Shown piece after piece: positions 1 through 7,925 of a stretch of 64,000 nt of DNA. This DNA comes from Epilithonimonas lactis (GTDB lineage: Bacteria > Bacteroidota > Bacteroidia > Flavobacteriales > Weeksellaceae). The DNA is taken from the NCBI RefSeq assembly GCF_900110605.1, contig NZ_FOFI01000001.1, forward strand, positions 372,001 through 436,000, given 5' to 3'. Both the position numbers and the translations under genes were made by a program. Under the pieces are notes generated by a model. The model did not search any database. It saw only the letters and a program-made list of their open reading frames with translations, and was not told where the DNA came from. The stretch's first letter is position 1. Each line of letters starts with the position of its first letter.

Positions 1-676
1 ATAGGCCAGCGATCGTTTTCTGCTCATCTGGTTTGCCGCCTGATTCTTTGTAAACGATGGAGGCCAAAGCGTAGATCTGATCTCTTGTCAAGCCGGATTG
101 TTTTTCTTTTGCAATTCTCTCCGCGGTCCAAAACGCTTTATATTCATTATCGAATTTCTCAAAAAACTCTTTCGGCGTCACGGTCCAGAAGAAATCGTAG
201 GTATTGTTGAAGAAATACTTTTTCAGGTCTTCAGCATTTTTATAACCTTTGCTGACAGCGATTTCATTCATTTGATCAGCAAATTTCGTTGAATCGAGCT
301 CTGTCTTTTTGGTCACACGACCGATCATCTGATAAACATCATCGAAGTCTTTGATCCGGAAAGAATTCGGCGTTTGATTTCCTGCGAGGATCATATTCAC
401 GATTTCGCGGTTGTTCATTCCCGATTTCAGTTCGTATCGTCCTGGTTTGTAATTTGCCCCAAGATTTTTGTCTTCTGCGATGCTGGTGAAATGATCTTTA
501 TTTTTAATATAAGGAGAGATCGAATCCAAGATCTGCTGAGACTTCGCATTGTGCGGGATTAAAACAAAGCCATCTTTCTCCACATTATTTCCGACATATT
601 TATTGTAAAATCTGATCCCGAAAAATCCCAGGATTGCGATGACAACAACAGATATTATAAGAATTATTTTTTTCAT
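1..676 (-). CDS. mltG: Endolytic murein transglycosylase MltG, C-terminus cut by window edge
   Basis: MltG (YceG family) cleaves nascent glycan strands at the inner membrane and ends peptidoglycan chain growth. About 225 residues are visible on the minus strand. They start MKKIILIISVVVIAILG, a single N-terminal membrane anchor, followed by the YceG fold. Near the truncated end is ALASIVYKESG, which carries the conserved catalytic glutamate of the family. The rest of the domain lies beyond base 1. The gene sits 65 bp downstream of dapF on the same strand and probably shares its transcript. Both genes serve cell-wall synthesis. Family assignment is firm; completeness cannot be judged. Confidence 0.9.
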   Translation of the reverse strand, partial: MKKIILIISVVVIAILGFFGIRFYNKYVGNNVEKDGFVLIPHNAKSQQILDSISPYIKNKDHFTSIAEDKNLGANYKPGRYELKSGMNNREIVNMILAGNQTPNSFRIKDFDDVYQMIGRVTKKTELDSTKFADQMNEIAVSKGYKNAEDLKKYFFNNTYDFFWTVTPKEFFEKFDNEYKAFWTAERIAKEKQSGLTRDQIYALASIVYKESGGKPDEQKTIAGL

Positions 677-741
677 AGTTTAATTTGTAAAAGAGATCTA
701 GAATTTTAAATCTTTTAATTTTCCAATTATTGAATCTTTAA

Positions 742-1518
742 TTATAATGCAATATCTCCCTTAAAAACTTGATTTGCTGGTCCTTCCAACCAAATGTCAG
801 TGAAACCTTCGCCATTTTTCTCAGCATAAACTTTCAGTTGTCCACCCAAAACCTTGACTGCAACAGAGGTTTGATTGTTTTTATCCATAAAAGTTAAAGC
901 CGCAGCCGTCACTCCGGTTCCACAACTGTAGGTCTCATCTTCCACGCCTCGCTCGTAGGTTCTTACAAACAATTCATTGTCAGAAACAGTTTCCACAAAG
1001 TTGACGTTGATCCCTTCTTTCTTATAAGTTTCAGAATTTCGTATTTCGTTACCATTTTTGAAAACATTATAATTATTTAACATTTTCACGTACTTTACGT
1101 AATGTGGCGAACCAGTATTTAAAACAAAGTCATTTCCGTCTGTGCTAATGTTTTTCACATCGATCATTTTCAGTTTCACGATGCCGTTTTTGATTTCCGC
1201 TTTGTGTAGTCCATCGATCGCATCAAATGTCGTTTTGTCTTCGAAAATATCCAAGAAATGAGCAAATGCCACAATGCAACGCCCGCCGTTTCCACACATC
1301 GTACTCTCGTTTCCGTCGGAGTTGTAATACACCATTTTGAAGTCCGATTTTTCATCGTTTTCCAGAAGGATCAAACCATCGCCACCTATTCCGAAACGTC
1401 TGTCGCACAGTTTTTCGATGAAGTCGGTACTTTTTGGGAATTCCAAATCGCGGTTGTCGATCATTACAAAATCATTTCCTGTTCCTTGATATTTATAAAA
1501 TTTGATTTGTTTGTTCAT
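742..1518 (-). CDS. dapF: Diaminopimelate epimerase
   Basis: DapF interconverts LL- and meso-diaminopimelate in the lysine and peptidoglycan pathway in the cytoplasm. The 258-residue protein has normal family length. Both catalytic cysteines are present: C75 in STMCGNGGRC and C199 in YSCGTGVTAAAL. The N-terminal YQGTGNDFVMIDN is the usual substrate-loop motif. No competing start codon lies close by. mltG follows on the same strand, which fits a cell-wall operon. No clear TAnnTTTG box was found upstream, so its promoter is unassigned. Confidence 0.97.
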   Translation of the reverse strand: MNKQIKFYKYQGTGNDFVMIDNRDLEFPKSTDFIEKLCDRRFGIGGDGLILLENDEKSDFKMVYYNSDGNESTMCGNGGRCIVAFAHFLDIFEDKTTFDAIDGLHKAEIKNGIVKLKMIDVKNISTDGNDFVLNTGSPHYVKYVKMLNNYNVFKNGNEIRNSETYKKEGINVNFVETVSDNELFVRTYERGVEDETYSCGTGVTAAALTFMDKNNQTSVAVKVLGGQLKVYAEKNGEGFTDIWLEGPANQVFKGDIAL

Positions 1519-1742
1519 AGTTCTTGTATTGGTAGATGCAACGCTTAGGTATATTTTGTTGAAACAATATTTCCATAAGCGATTTATTTATTATTCTGAT
1601 TGTTAGTTGATTAATTTGATTTTCCATTACAAAAATCAAGCCTGTAAAAATACTTATTTTAAAGACAATCCAATCTTGATTAATGTTATTTAAATTTAAT
1701 CTAAAATGCTCCTTCATTATAGAATTTCTCAATCTCGCCATG

Positions 1743-1774
1743 TTGAATTTTTTTAATTATTATACCTATCTTTG
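1743..1774 (+). promoter_or_regulatory. Bacteroidota-type promoter of the sigma factor-lipA operon
   Basis: A perfect -7 box TATCTTTG (1767-1774) is preceded by TTG at 1743-1745 with a 21-bp spacer. The box overlaps a possible TTG start codon at 1772, which it therefore rules out. The ATG at 1787 would leave a leader of only a few bases. Confidence 0.75.
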
Positions 1775-1786
1775 TTCGTCGAAAAA

Positions 1787-2344
1787 ATGAAAGAAGATCA
1801 ATTACTTACGCTCATTCTAAAAGCCCGAGACAAAGATCAAAAGGCTCAGACACAACTCATTAATTCTTTTTGGGTGGATGTGTTCTCATTTGTGATGAAC
1901 AAAGTGAAAGATGAAAATGATGCGGACGAGATCACTGTTTCGGTTTTTTCGAAAGTCCTGAACAAGTTAGATCTCTTCGATCCCAGTTTCCAGTTCAAAA
2001 CCTGGATCTTGACAATCGCCCAAAATACGATCATCGATTTTTGGAGAAAAAGAAGCCGTGAAAACGAAGATCCAAATGCCAACCTTCAAGACGTTAAAAA
2101 TGAATTTGCAAGATCTCCCGAGGAGTTATTGATCTCCGAGGAAGACCAGCAAAAGATCATCAAGATCATAGAAACAATGGATGCTAAGAATCAAGACATC
2201 ATCCGTCTAAGATTTTTCGAAGAGAAAAGCATCAAAGAAATAGCAGAAGAACTCAATCTTTCTGTGGCCAATACAAAAGTGAGAATAATGCGCGCCAAAA
2301 AGATCTTGGCCGAGTTATTAAAAGAAGACGAAACCGATTTTTAA
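1787..2344 (+). CDS. RNA polymerase sigma-70 family factor (ECF-like)
   Basis: A 185-residue two-domain sigma factor that would direct RNA polymerase to a subset of promoters. Region 2 is visible around residues 20-95, with [20 protein letters not shown]. Region 4 is near the C-terminus, with [20 protein letters not shown] as the -35-type recognition helix-turn-helix. A longer reading from TTG at 1772 would overlap the -7 promoter box, so the ATG start is preferred. No anti-sigma gene is adjacent. lipA follows after 13 bp and is probably cotranscribed. The regulon cannot be told from the sequence. Confidence 0.9.
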   Translation: MKEDQLLTLILKARDKDQKAQTQLINSFWVDVFSFVMNKVKDENDADEITVSVFSKVLNKLDLFDPSFQFKTWILTIAQNTIIDFWRKRSRENEDPNANLQDVKNEFARSPEELLISEEDQQKIIKIIETMDAKNQDIIRLRFFEEKSIKEIAEELNLSVANTKVRIMRAKKILAELLKEDETDF

Positions 2345-2357
2345 ATTTAAGATCAAA

Positions 2358-3227
2358 ATGGAGGATTTAATTCAACAAGATACAGCCATTCAAAAACCAA
2401 AATGGATCCGCGTAAAATTGCCGACTGGTAAGAATTACCGCGAACTGAGACATTTGGTAGATAAATATAAGCTGAACACCATTTGCCAAAGTGGAAGTTG
2501 TCCAAATATGGGCGAATGTTGGGGCGAGGGAACCGCGACGTTTATGATCCTAGGAAATATCTGTACAAGAAGCTGCGGATTTTGTGGTGTGAAAACCGGA
2601 AAACCTTTGGATGTGAACTGGGACGAACCGGAAAAAGTGGCGCGTTCTATCAAATTAATGAAGATCAAACACGCTGTTTTAACTTCTGTTGACCGTGATG
2701 ATCTGAAAGATATGGGTTCGATTCTATGGGGCGAAACGGTAAACGCGGTCCGTAGAATTTCTCCCGGGACGACGATGGAAACTTTGATCCCGGATTTCCA
2801 GGGCATCACAAAGCACCTTGACAGAATGGTAGATGTGGCGCCAGAAGTGATCTCTCACAATATGGAAACTGTAAAACGTTTGACCAGAGAAGTAAGGATC
2901 CAGGCAAAATACGAAAGAAGTCTCGAAGTTCTGAGATATTTGAAGGAAGCGGGACAAAACAGAACCAAAACTGGCGTCATGCTAGGTCTTGGCGAAACAA
3001 GAGACGAGGTTTTCCAAACGATTGAGGATATCAGAAACGCTAATGTGGATGTGATCACGATGGGTCAATATCTCCAGCCAACCAAAAAACATCTTCCTGT
3101 GAAGAGTTTTATCACGCCGGAACAGTTCGACGAATATGGAGATTTTGCAAGAAGCTTAGGTTTCCGTCATGTGGAAAGTTCACCTTTGGTAAGAAGTTCT
3201 TATCACGCAGAGAAGCATATTCATTAA
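2358..3227 (+). CDS. lipA: Lipoyl synthase (radical SAM)
   Basis: LipA inserts two sulfur atoms into octanoyl groups on lipoyl-dependent enzymes, using two 4Fe-4S clusters. The 289-residue protein shows the auxiliary-cluster cysteines C43, C48 and C54 ([12 protein letters not shown]) and the radical SAM cysteines C69, C73 and C76 (CTRSCGFC). The conserved C-terminal serine region [14 protein letters not shown] is present. Length and motifs match functional family members. It lies 13 bp behind the sigma-factor gene in one transcription unit that ends at a strong hairpin just downstream. Confidence 0.97.
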   Translation: MEDLIQQDTAIQKPKWIRVKLPTGKNYRELRHLVDKYKLNTICQSGSCPNMGECWGEGTATFMILGNICTRSCGFCGVKTGKPLDVNWDEPEKVARSIKLMKIKHAVLTSVDRDDLKDMGSILWGETVNAVRRISPGTTMETLIPDFQGITKHLDRMVDVAPEVISHNMETVKRLTREVRIQAKYERSLEVLRYLKEAGQNRTKTGVMLGLGETRDEVFQTIEDIRNANVDVITMGQYLQPTKKHLPVKSFITPEQFDEYGDFARSLGFRHVESSPLVRSSYHAEKHIH

Positions 3228-3251
3228 GATTAAATTCAGATTTAAAATAAA

Positions 3252-3276
3252 AAAAGACTCCTATATGGAGTCTTTT
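3252..3276. terminator. Bidirectional hairpin terminator after lipA
   Basis: A perfect 10-bp stem AAAAGACTCC / GGAGTCTTTT encloses a TATAT loop. Flanking A and T runs let it work on both strands. The stop codon of the small minus-strand gene lies inside the hairpin. Confidence 0.85.
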
Positions 3277-3449
3277 ACTTTTTGTTCTACAGGTTGTATG
3301 TTTTCGGTTTTGTTCATATTCTCCACTTGTTGTGGGATGAACATCATGTAAGCAAAATATCCTAAAAGGAATACAACTACCACAATGATGATAGCCATCA
3401 TCGGGCCTTTGTTGGTTTCGCTGTCTGGTTTTGGAATGTCTGATCTCAT
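3261..3449 (-). CDS. Small single-pass membrane protein, unknown
   Basis: A 62-residue protein with one hydrophobic helix (about residues 18-38, AIIIVVVVFLLGYFAYMMF) between polar ends. The N-terminus has several prolines and the C-terminus is charged. It is not recognised as a named family. It is judged real because a -7 box lies upstream and its stop codon ends within a shared terminator. It could be a small membrane or respiratory accessory protein, but nothing shows a function. Confidence 0.55.
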   Translation of the reverse strand: MRSDIPKPDSETNKGPMMAIIIVVVVFLLGYFAYMMFIPQQVENMNKTENIQPVEQKVKDSI

Positions 3450-3473
3450 AGTTTGGATTTTTTTAACCTATTG

Positions 3474-3481
3474 CAAAACTA
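3474..3481 (-). promoter_or_regulatory. -7 box for the small membrane protein gene
   Basis: On the minus strand this reads TAGTTTTG, a perfect TAnnTTTG match about 25 bp before the start codon. A well-spaced TTG upstream is not obvious. Confidence 0.45.
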
Positions 3482-3575
3482 GTGCCTGAATGTTATTTAA
3501 ATAATTTTCAAATTATTAATTTATCATCTATAAAAATTACGAGGTGTAATTGGCTAAATTATATGTTTTTTAAAA

Positions 3576-3601
3576 TTAACCCTCTATATTTGCAGGGTTA
3601 A
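3576..3601 (+). promoter_or_regulatory. amtB -7 box enclosed by an 8-bp inverted repeat
   Basis: The -7 box TATATTTG (3585-3592) sits inside a perfect inverted repeat: TTAACCCT (3576-3583) and AGGGTTAA (3594-3601). A protein bound here would cover the promoter, so this is a candidate operator for nitrogen control. Operator function is inferred from position and symmetry only. Confidence 0.6.
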
Positions 3602-3618
3602 AAATTAAATTTATAAAA

Positions 3619-4962
3619 ATGAAAATAGAGAAACGCTGGGTTATTTCTTTTGTTGTCATCAGTATCATTGCGATTGCAGCACTTTTCTGGCCAGAACAGA
3701 CTTCTTTACCGCTTCCGGGAACTTTTCTTGGTGAAGACAGTATTGTAGGAGCCGACGTTGCTTGGATTTTAGCTTCCTCCGGTTTGGTTTTGTTGATGAC
3801 ACCTGGACTTTCATTTTTCTATGGCGGAATGGTCGGGAAGAAGAATATGATCTCTACAATGCTTCAAAGCTTTATTGCTTTGGGTGTGATCAGTATTTTG
3901 TGGGTTGTAGTTGGTTTCAGTTTGTCATTTGGAGAATCTATTGGGATTACGATCAATGGCGAACATTATGGTTTGATAGGAAACCCAACCACCTATCTAT
4001 TTTTCAACAATGTGGGTGTTTTGCCACACAGCAAGATGGCTTCCACTGTTCCTTTTATTCTTTTTGCCTTATTTCAAATGAAATTTGCCGTCATCACACC
4101 AGCTTTGATCACGGGTTCTTTTGCAGAACGCGTCAGATTTATTTCCTACTTACTGTTTATGGTGTTGTTCAGTTTGATCATCTACACACCGCTTTGTCAT
4201 ATGGTTTGGCATCCGGACGGTTTGTTGAACAAATATTTCGGAGTTAAGGATTTTGCGGGTGGAACAGTGGTTCATATGAGCGCAGGATTCGCAGCTCTGG
4301 CTGGCGCAATGATGATTGGCAAAAGAAAAAATCCACACCACGAACCTTCGAATATTCCATTTGTCATCCTTGGAACTGGAATGCTTTGGTTTGGCTGGTT
4401 TGGTTTTAATGCTGGTTCTGCTTTGGCTGCGAATGCGACCGCTGCGATGGCTTTTGGAACCACAACGATTGCATCAGGAACCGCAATGTTATCTTGGATA
4501 TTTTTCGATAGAGTCAATGGAAGAAAAGTTTCTGCTTTGGGTGCTTGTATTGGTGCGGTTGTCGGTTTGGTGGCTATTACGCCTGCTGCAGGTTTTGTGA
4601 CGATTCCGCACGCTATTTTTATCGGATTTATTTCAGCGATTGTTTCAAATCTGATGTGTCACTGGAAACGTCTGAAAAAAGTAGACGATACCTTGGACGT
4701 CTTCGCTTGTCACGGTGTTGGTGGAATTATGGGAATGATTCTAACAGCGATTCTGGCGCAAGGTGAGAACGCCAGTCTTCTCCACGGAGGCTTCGAGGTT
4801 TTTGCGCATCATATGATGGCTTTGGTATTGGTTTCGGCATTCACATTCTTAGGCTCATTGATTTTATATAAACTCACGGATATGATAATTCCACTAAGAG
4901 TTGCAGAAGATTCCGAAAACATCGGTTTGGACCTGTCGCAGCACGATGAGAGTCACGCATAA
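3619..4962 (+). CDS. amtB: Ammonium transporter (Amt family)
   Basis: An inner-membrane ammonium channel of 447 residues and about eleven membrane segments. The signature PGLSFFYGGMVGKKNM is near residues 62-77. The pore histidines are recognisable in PLCHMVWHPDG and FACHGVGGIMG. The start gives a typical hydrophobic first helix. No glnK lies beside it, unlike many bacteria, so its PII partner would be elsewhere. The inverted repeat over its promoter suggests regulation. Oddity: all five GATC sites lie in the first 560 bp and none in the rest, where a 28-kb GATC desert begins. Confidence 0.95.
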   Translation: MKIEKRWVISFVVISIIAIAALFWPEQTSLPLPGTFLGEDSIVGADVAWILASSGLVLLMTPGLSFFYGGMVGKKNMISTMLQSFIALGVISILWVVVGFSLSFGESIGITINGEHYGLIGNPTTYLFFNNVGVLPHSKMASTVPFILFALFQMKFAVITPALITGSFAERVRFISYLLFMVLFSLIIYTPLCHMVWHPDGLLNKYFGVKDFAGGTVVHMSAGFAALAGAMMIGKRKNPHHEPSNIPFVILGTGMLWFGWFGFNAGSALAANATAAMAFGTTTIASGTAMLSWIFFDRVNGRKVSALGACIGAVVGLVAITPAAGFVTIPHAIFIGFISAIVSNLMCHWKRLKKVDDTLDVFACHGVGGIMGMILTAILAQGENASLLHGGFEVFAHHMMALVLVSAFTFLGSLILYKLTDMIIPLRVAEDSENIGLDLSQHDESHA

Positions 4963-4998
4963 AGTATGCTGTAATGCATATTTGATTTTGATATGAAG

Positions 4999-5026
4999 AA
5001 AACCTCACTTTTTAAAGTGGGGTTTT
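4999..5026 (+). terminator. Terminator after amtB
   Basis: The hairpin AAAACCTCACTTT / AAAGTGGGGTTTT (one G-T pair) is followed by a T run. It lies about 35 bp downstream of the amtB stop. Confidence 0.8.
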
Positions 5027-5038
5027 TATTTAAGATTT

Positions 5039-5157
5039 GGGCAGCTTAATCCGCCTTCCACTCCCGCTTTTTTTGTTGTTGCGAATGACGTGATGCCGTT
5101 AGTAGAACTTTTCTAGAATCGCAACAACAAAAAAGAGCTCCGTTCAAGTCGGGCTGC
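5039..5157 (+). repeat. Dispersed palindromic element, copy A
   Basis: One of six related intergenic elements. It starts GGGCAGC and ends GGGCTGC. A conserved left block contains CCGCCTTCCACTCCCGC and a right block contains GAGCTCCGTTCAAGTCGGGC. An inner stem (TTTTTTTGTTGTTGCGA with TCGCAACAACAAAAAA) closes a variable loop. It fills most of the 300-bp gap between amtB and the HMG-CoA synthase gene; the remainder shows nothing else. Confidence 0.8.
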
Positions 5158-5262
5158 GCTTCGCAAAGTAGAATATTTGTTTATCAATCCAAATTTTCTC
5201 CACATAACACACCCAAAATCCGCCGAAAAATCTCTAAATTCGTGTCTTAAATTTTTTATGAG

Positions 5263-6594
5263 ATGACGAAATTCGGAGTGGATGCGGCCAGTTTTTATGT
5301 GCCTTCTTTATATTTAGAAATCAAAGACCTTGCAGAGAAAAGAGGAATCGAACCAGCAAAATTGGAGAAAGGTCTGGGCCTTCAAAAAATGGCTTTGCCA
5401 GATGTTCACGAAGATGCAGCAACGTTTGCTGCAGAAGCTTTACTCAAATTAATTCAAGATTACAATCTCAATCCTAAAGAAATCTCTAGAGTTTACCTCG
5501 GAACGGAAAGCTCATTGGACGCAGCAAAACCAACTGCAACCTACGCGGTTCAAATGGTGGAAGAATTCTTAACAGAAGAATTTGGTGAAAGGGTTTTCAA
5601 GCACTGTGACGTTGTTGATATGACGTTCGCTTGCATTGGAGCTGTGGATGCTTTGCATAACGCTTTGGATTTCGTAAGAGCAAATCCAACAAAGAAAGCG
5701 GTCGTCATTGCCAGCGATTACGCGAAATACGAATTGGCTTCTTCAGGAGAATATACGCAAGGCGGTGGCGCTGTTGCCTTATTGGTTTCAGCCAATCCGA
5801 AATTAATCGAGATTGATAACAATTGGGGTGTTGCCACGGAAAGTGTTTTCGATTTCTTCAAACCGAGACGTCATTTTTCTAAAGGCGATTTCCCAACTGC
5901 TCCGGAGAATTTCCCTGACAAAATTGAAGTGTTCACAGACGAACCTGTTTTCGATGGTCAATATTCAAATGTTTGTTATCAGGACAGAATCCGTGAAGCT
6001 TATGAGCATTACAAAGAACAGACTTTCACCGTAAGACCTTATGAAAATTGGCGATATTTGATTTTCCATTTACCTTACGCTTTCCACGGGAAAAGAGTCT
6101 TCACCGAAATTTATAGTTTAGAAAATCACCTGGATTATTCGGATGCAGAGAAACAAAAAGCCATCGCAAAATCCGAAGATTATATCAATTTCATTAATGA
6201 AAAAATAGAGAAATCTCAACGCGCATCTTCTGAGATTGGAAATATGTACACGGCTTCTATTTTTATGGCGTTGCTGTCAGCGTTGCAAACTTCATTTAGC
6301 GAAAATGAGGATTTGTCAGAAAAAGAAATTGGATTCTTGGCTTACGGAAGTGGCTCCAAATCGAAAGTTTTCGTCGGCAAAGTTTCCCCAGAATGGAAAT
6401 CCATCGTTGAAAAATGGAATCTTTTCGAGGAACTGAAAAACAGGTTACCAATCGATTTTGAGACTTACGAAAAACTACATCGCAAACAACTAGATTTTTC
6501 GGTTAACCAAAATTACAAAGGTTTTGGATTGACTAGAATTGAAAAAGAAAGTCCGGTTCTAAAAGGCGCAAGATATTACAGTTATCAGAAATAA
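5263..6594 (+). CDS. mvaS: Hydroxymethylglutaryl-CoA synthase family protein
   Basis: It condenses acetyl-CoA with acetoacetyl-CoA to HMG-CoA, the first committed step of the mevalonate isoprenoid route, which many flavobacteria use. The catalytic triad is visible: E82 in LGTESSLD, the nucleophile C124 in TFACIGA, and H269 in IFHLPYAFHGK. At 443 residues it is longer than the roughly 390-residue Gram-positive enzymes. The other pathway genes are not in the window. An HMG-ACP-synthase-like role in secondary metabolism is less likely, because no biosynthetic neighbours are present. It ends before a palindromic repeat and a strong terminator. Confidence 0.88.
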   Translation: MTKFGVDAASFYVPSLYLEIKDLAEKRGIEPAKLEKGLGLQKMALPDVHEDAATFAAEALLKLIQDYNLNPKEISRVYLGTESSLDAAKPTATYAVQMVEEFLTEEFGERVFKHCDVVDMTFACIGAVDALHNALDFVRANPTKKAVVIASDYAKYELASSGEYTQGGGAVALLVSANPKLIEIDNNWGVATESVFDFFKPRRHFSKGDFPTAPENFPDKIEVFTDEPVFDGQYSNVCYQDRIREAYEHYKEQTFTVRPYENWRYLIFHLPYAFHGKRVFTEIYSLENHLDYSDAEKQKAIAKSEDYINFINEKIEKSQRASSEIGNMYTASIFMALLSALQTSFSENEDLSEKEIGFLAYGSGSKSKVFVGKVSPEWKSIVEKWNLFEELKNRLPIDFETYEKLHRKQLDFSVNQNYKGFGLTRIEKESPVLKGARYYSYQK

Positions 6595-6603
6595 AAATTG
6601 GTT

Positions 6604-6717
6604 AACCACATAGAAACATAGATTTTTATTTTTCAAAAACTAAAATAGATATGCCAGCTATTTCTACCTTATTAGCTAAATTTTTAATTTTAAAATAATC
6701 TATGTGCCTATGTGGTT
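6604..6717. repeat. Palindromic element of the ACATAG type, copy 1
   Basis: The ends are near-perfect inverted copies: AACCACATAGAAACATAGAT and the complement of AATCTATGTGCCTATGTGGTT. Each arm carries the word ACATAG twice. The AT-rich centre contains no gene. A related copy lies at 24188-24290. Confidence 0.75.
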
Positions 6718-6738
6718 CAAAACGAAACGTATAAAATC

Positions 6739-6768
6739 GAGAACGAGCAGAAATTTCTGCTCGTTCTC
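6739..6768. terminator. Bidirectional terminator between mvaS and araC
   Basis: A perfect 15-bp palindrome, GAGAACGAGCAGAAA / TTTCTGCTCGTTCTC, is followed by TTTT on the plus strand. It separates two convergent genes. Confidence 0.85.
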
Positions 6769-6801
6769 TTTTGAAAATCTATAACTAACTACTAACTTAA
6801 T

Positions 6802-7719
6802 TCAAATTATTTTTCTGTTCTGAAATATTTTCGGCGTCACGCCTTCCACTTGTTTGAACACCCGAATGAAATAATTCGTATCCGAAAATCCAGTACTGAA
6901 AGCCGTTTCACTCACCGAATTCTGCTGATTCAATAATTCTTTCGCCTTTTTAATTCTCTCGTGAATGATAAACTCATTCGGAGAAAGTCCCAATTCCTGT
7001 TTGAACATCTTGAAGAAATTCGATTTGCTGACATAAGCCATCTTCGCAATCGCATCAATCGATAATTTCTGATGAAGATTCTTCTTGATGAAATCTGCGA
7101 CAAAACCAATTCTCGATTGAGTCTTCAACGTATTTTTCTCAACCAAGTTTCTCGCTTGCGTCTGCATCAATCGGATTAATAATTCCTTCAAAGCAAAATC
7201 TGCAATCACATCTTTGTGAGAATTGTCGTCCATCGCAATTCTCATAATGTTGTTCGTCGCAGATGCTAGAGCTTTACTATTAAGCAAATAAAACTCGTCA
7301 AAAGAAATATTCCAATGCGAAGAATCATCGATTTTTGTGGACGTGAAATTTAGATTTTCCAAAGATTCTTTCACAAATTCAGGATTCAAAGTCAAAGAAA
7401 CGCATTGTGCTGGCTGAACATCAGCTTCCGGAAAATCAATCACCATTGTTTCGCCTGGCGCCACCAAAACACTTTCTCCAGGAAGATATTCGAAGTAGTT
7501 GCTCTTATCCTGAAGCTTCATCCATTTCTTTCCTCGCAACATTCCAGTGAACGCCAGATGCTCAAAATGCAGTTTCACATCGTAAGCCGTCTTGTGCGTT
7601 TCATAGACACTGAGTTCACAATTATTTAAACTGAATTTGGTTTGATTTTCTACCAACGTATTCAATTTGTTTTCGTGCGTCAGGCTTGGTTTGTTAAGTT
7701 GAAAATGATTTGGATTCAT
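6802..7719 (-). CDS. AraC-family transcriptional regulator of the aldehyde dehydrogenase
   Basis: A 305-residue regulator. The N-terminal half (to about 190) looks like an AraC ligand-binding fold. The C-terminal part holds two helix-turn-helix motifs: LSIDAIAKMAYVSKSNFFKM and SVSETAFSTGFSDTNYFIRV, followed by the family end FKQVEGVTPKIF. It is divergent from an aldehyde dehydrogenase gene over a 206-bp intergenic region. That region holds its own -7 box and a phased repeat array. This arrangement suggests it senses an aldehyde or alcohol and controls the dehydrogenase; the ligand is unknown. Confidence 0.9.
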   Translation of the reverse strand: MNPNHFQLNKPSLTHENKLNTLVENQTKFSLNNCELSVYETHKTAYDVKLHFEHLAFTGMLRGKKWMKLQDKSNYFEYLPGESVLVAPGETMVIDFPEADVQPAQCVSLTLNPEFVKESLENLNFTSTKIDDSSHWNISFDEFYLLNSKALASATNNIMRIAMDDNSHKDVIADFALKELLIRLMQTQARNLVEKNTLKTQSRIGFVADFIKKNLHQKLSIDAIAKMAYVSKSNFFKMFKQELGLSPNEFIIHERIKKAKELLNQQNSVSETAFSTGFSDTNYFIRVFKQVEGVTPKIFQNRKII

Positions 7720-7748
7720 AATTTCAAGATTTGTAACATCCTGTTTTT

Positions 7749-7756
7749 CAAATATA
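7749..7756 (-). promoter_or_regulatory. -7 box of the araC-type gene
   Basis: On the minus strand it reads TATATTTG, a perfect TAnnTTTG match 30 bp before the start codon. No clear -33 TTG at the usual distance. Confidence 0.5.
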
Positions 7757-7870
7757 AGATTTATTTATGACTTCAGCTCTTAAATTTTGTTAAGGACTTA
7801 TAAACTATTATAAATGTAGGATTTTACTGTTTATTTGGAGGATTGTGCTATAATTCTTGTTGTATTAGTA

Positions 7871-7909
7871 ATTAATTTAGCATTAATCAAATATTAATTC
7901 AGTATTAAT
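7871..7909 (+). repeat. Four ATTAAT hexamers at exact 11-bp spacing
   Basis: ATTAAT begins at 7871, 7882, 7893 and 7904, one per helical turn, immediately upstream of the aldehyde dehydrogenase start. Such phasing places identical bases on one DNA face. It could form bent DNA or an array of half-sites for the divergent AraC regulator. Confidence 0.65.
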
Positions 7910-7925
7910 AAAACCAAATATTATT

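Noticed and set aside
1493-1741. 82-residue minus-strand frame upstream of dapF
   Set aside because: It overlaps the dapF start in another frame, has no family features and AT-rich composition.
1772-1786. TTG start of the sigma factor gene
   Set aside because: It overlaps the -7 promoter box; ATG at 1787 is used.
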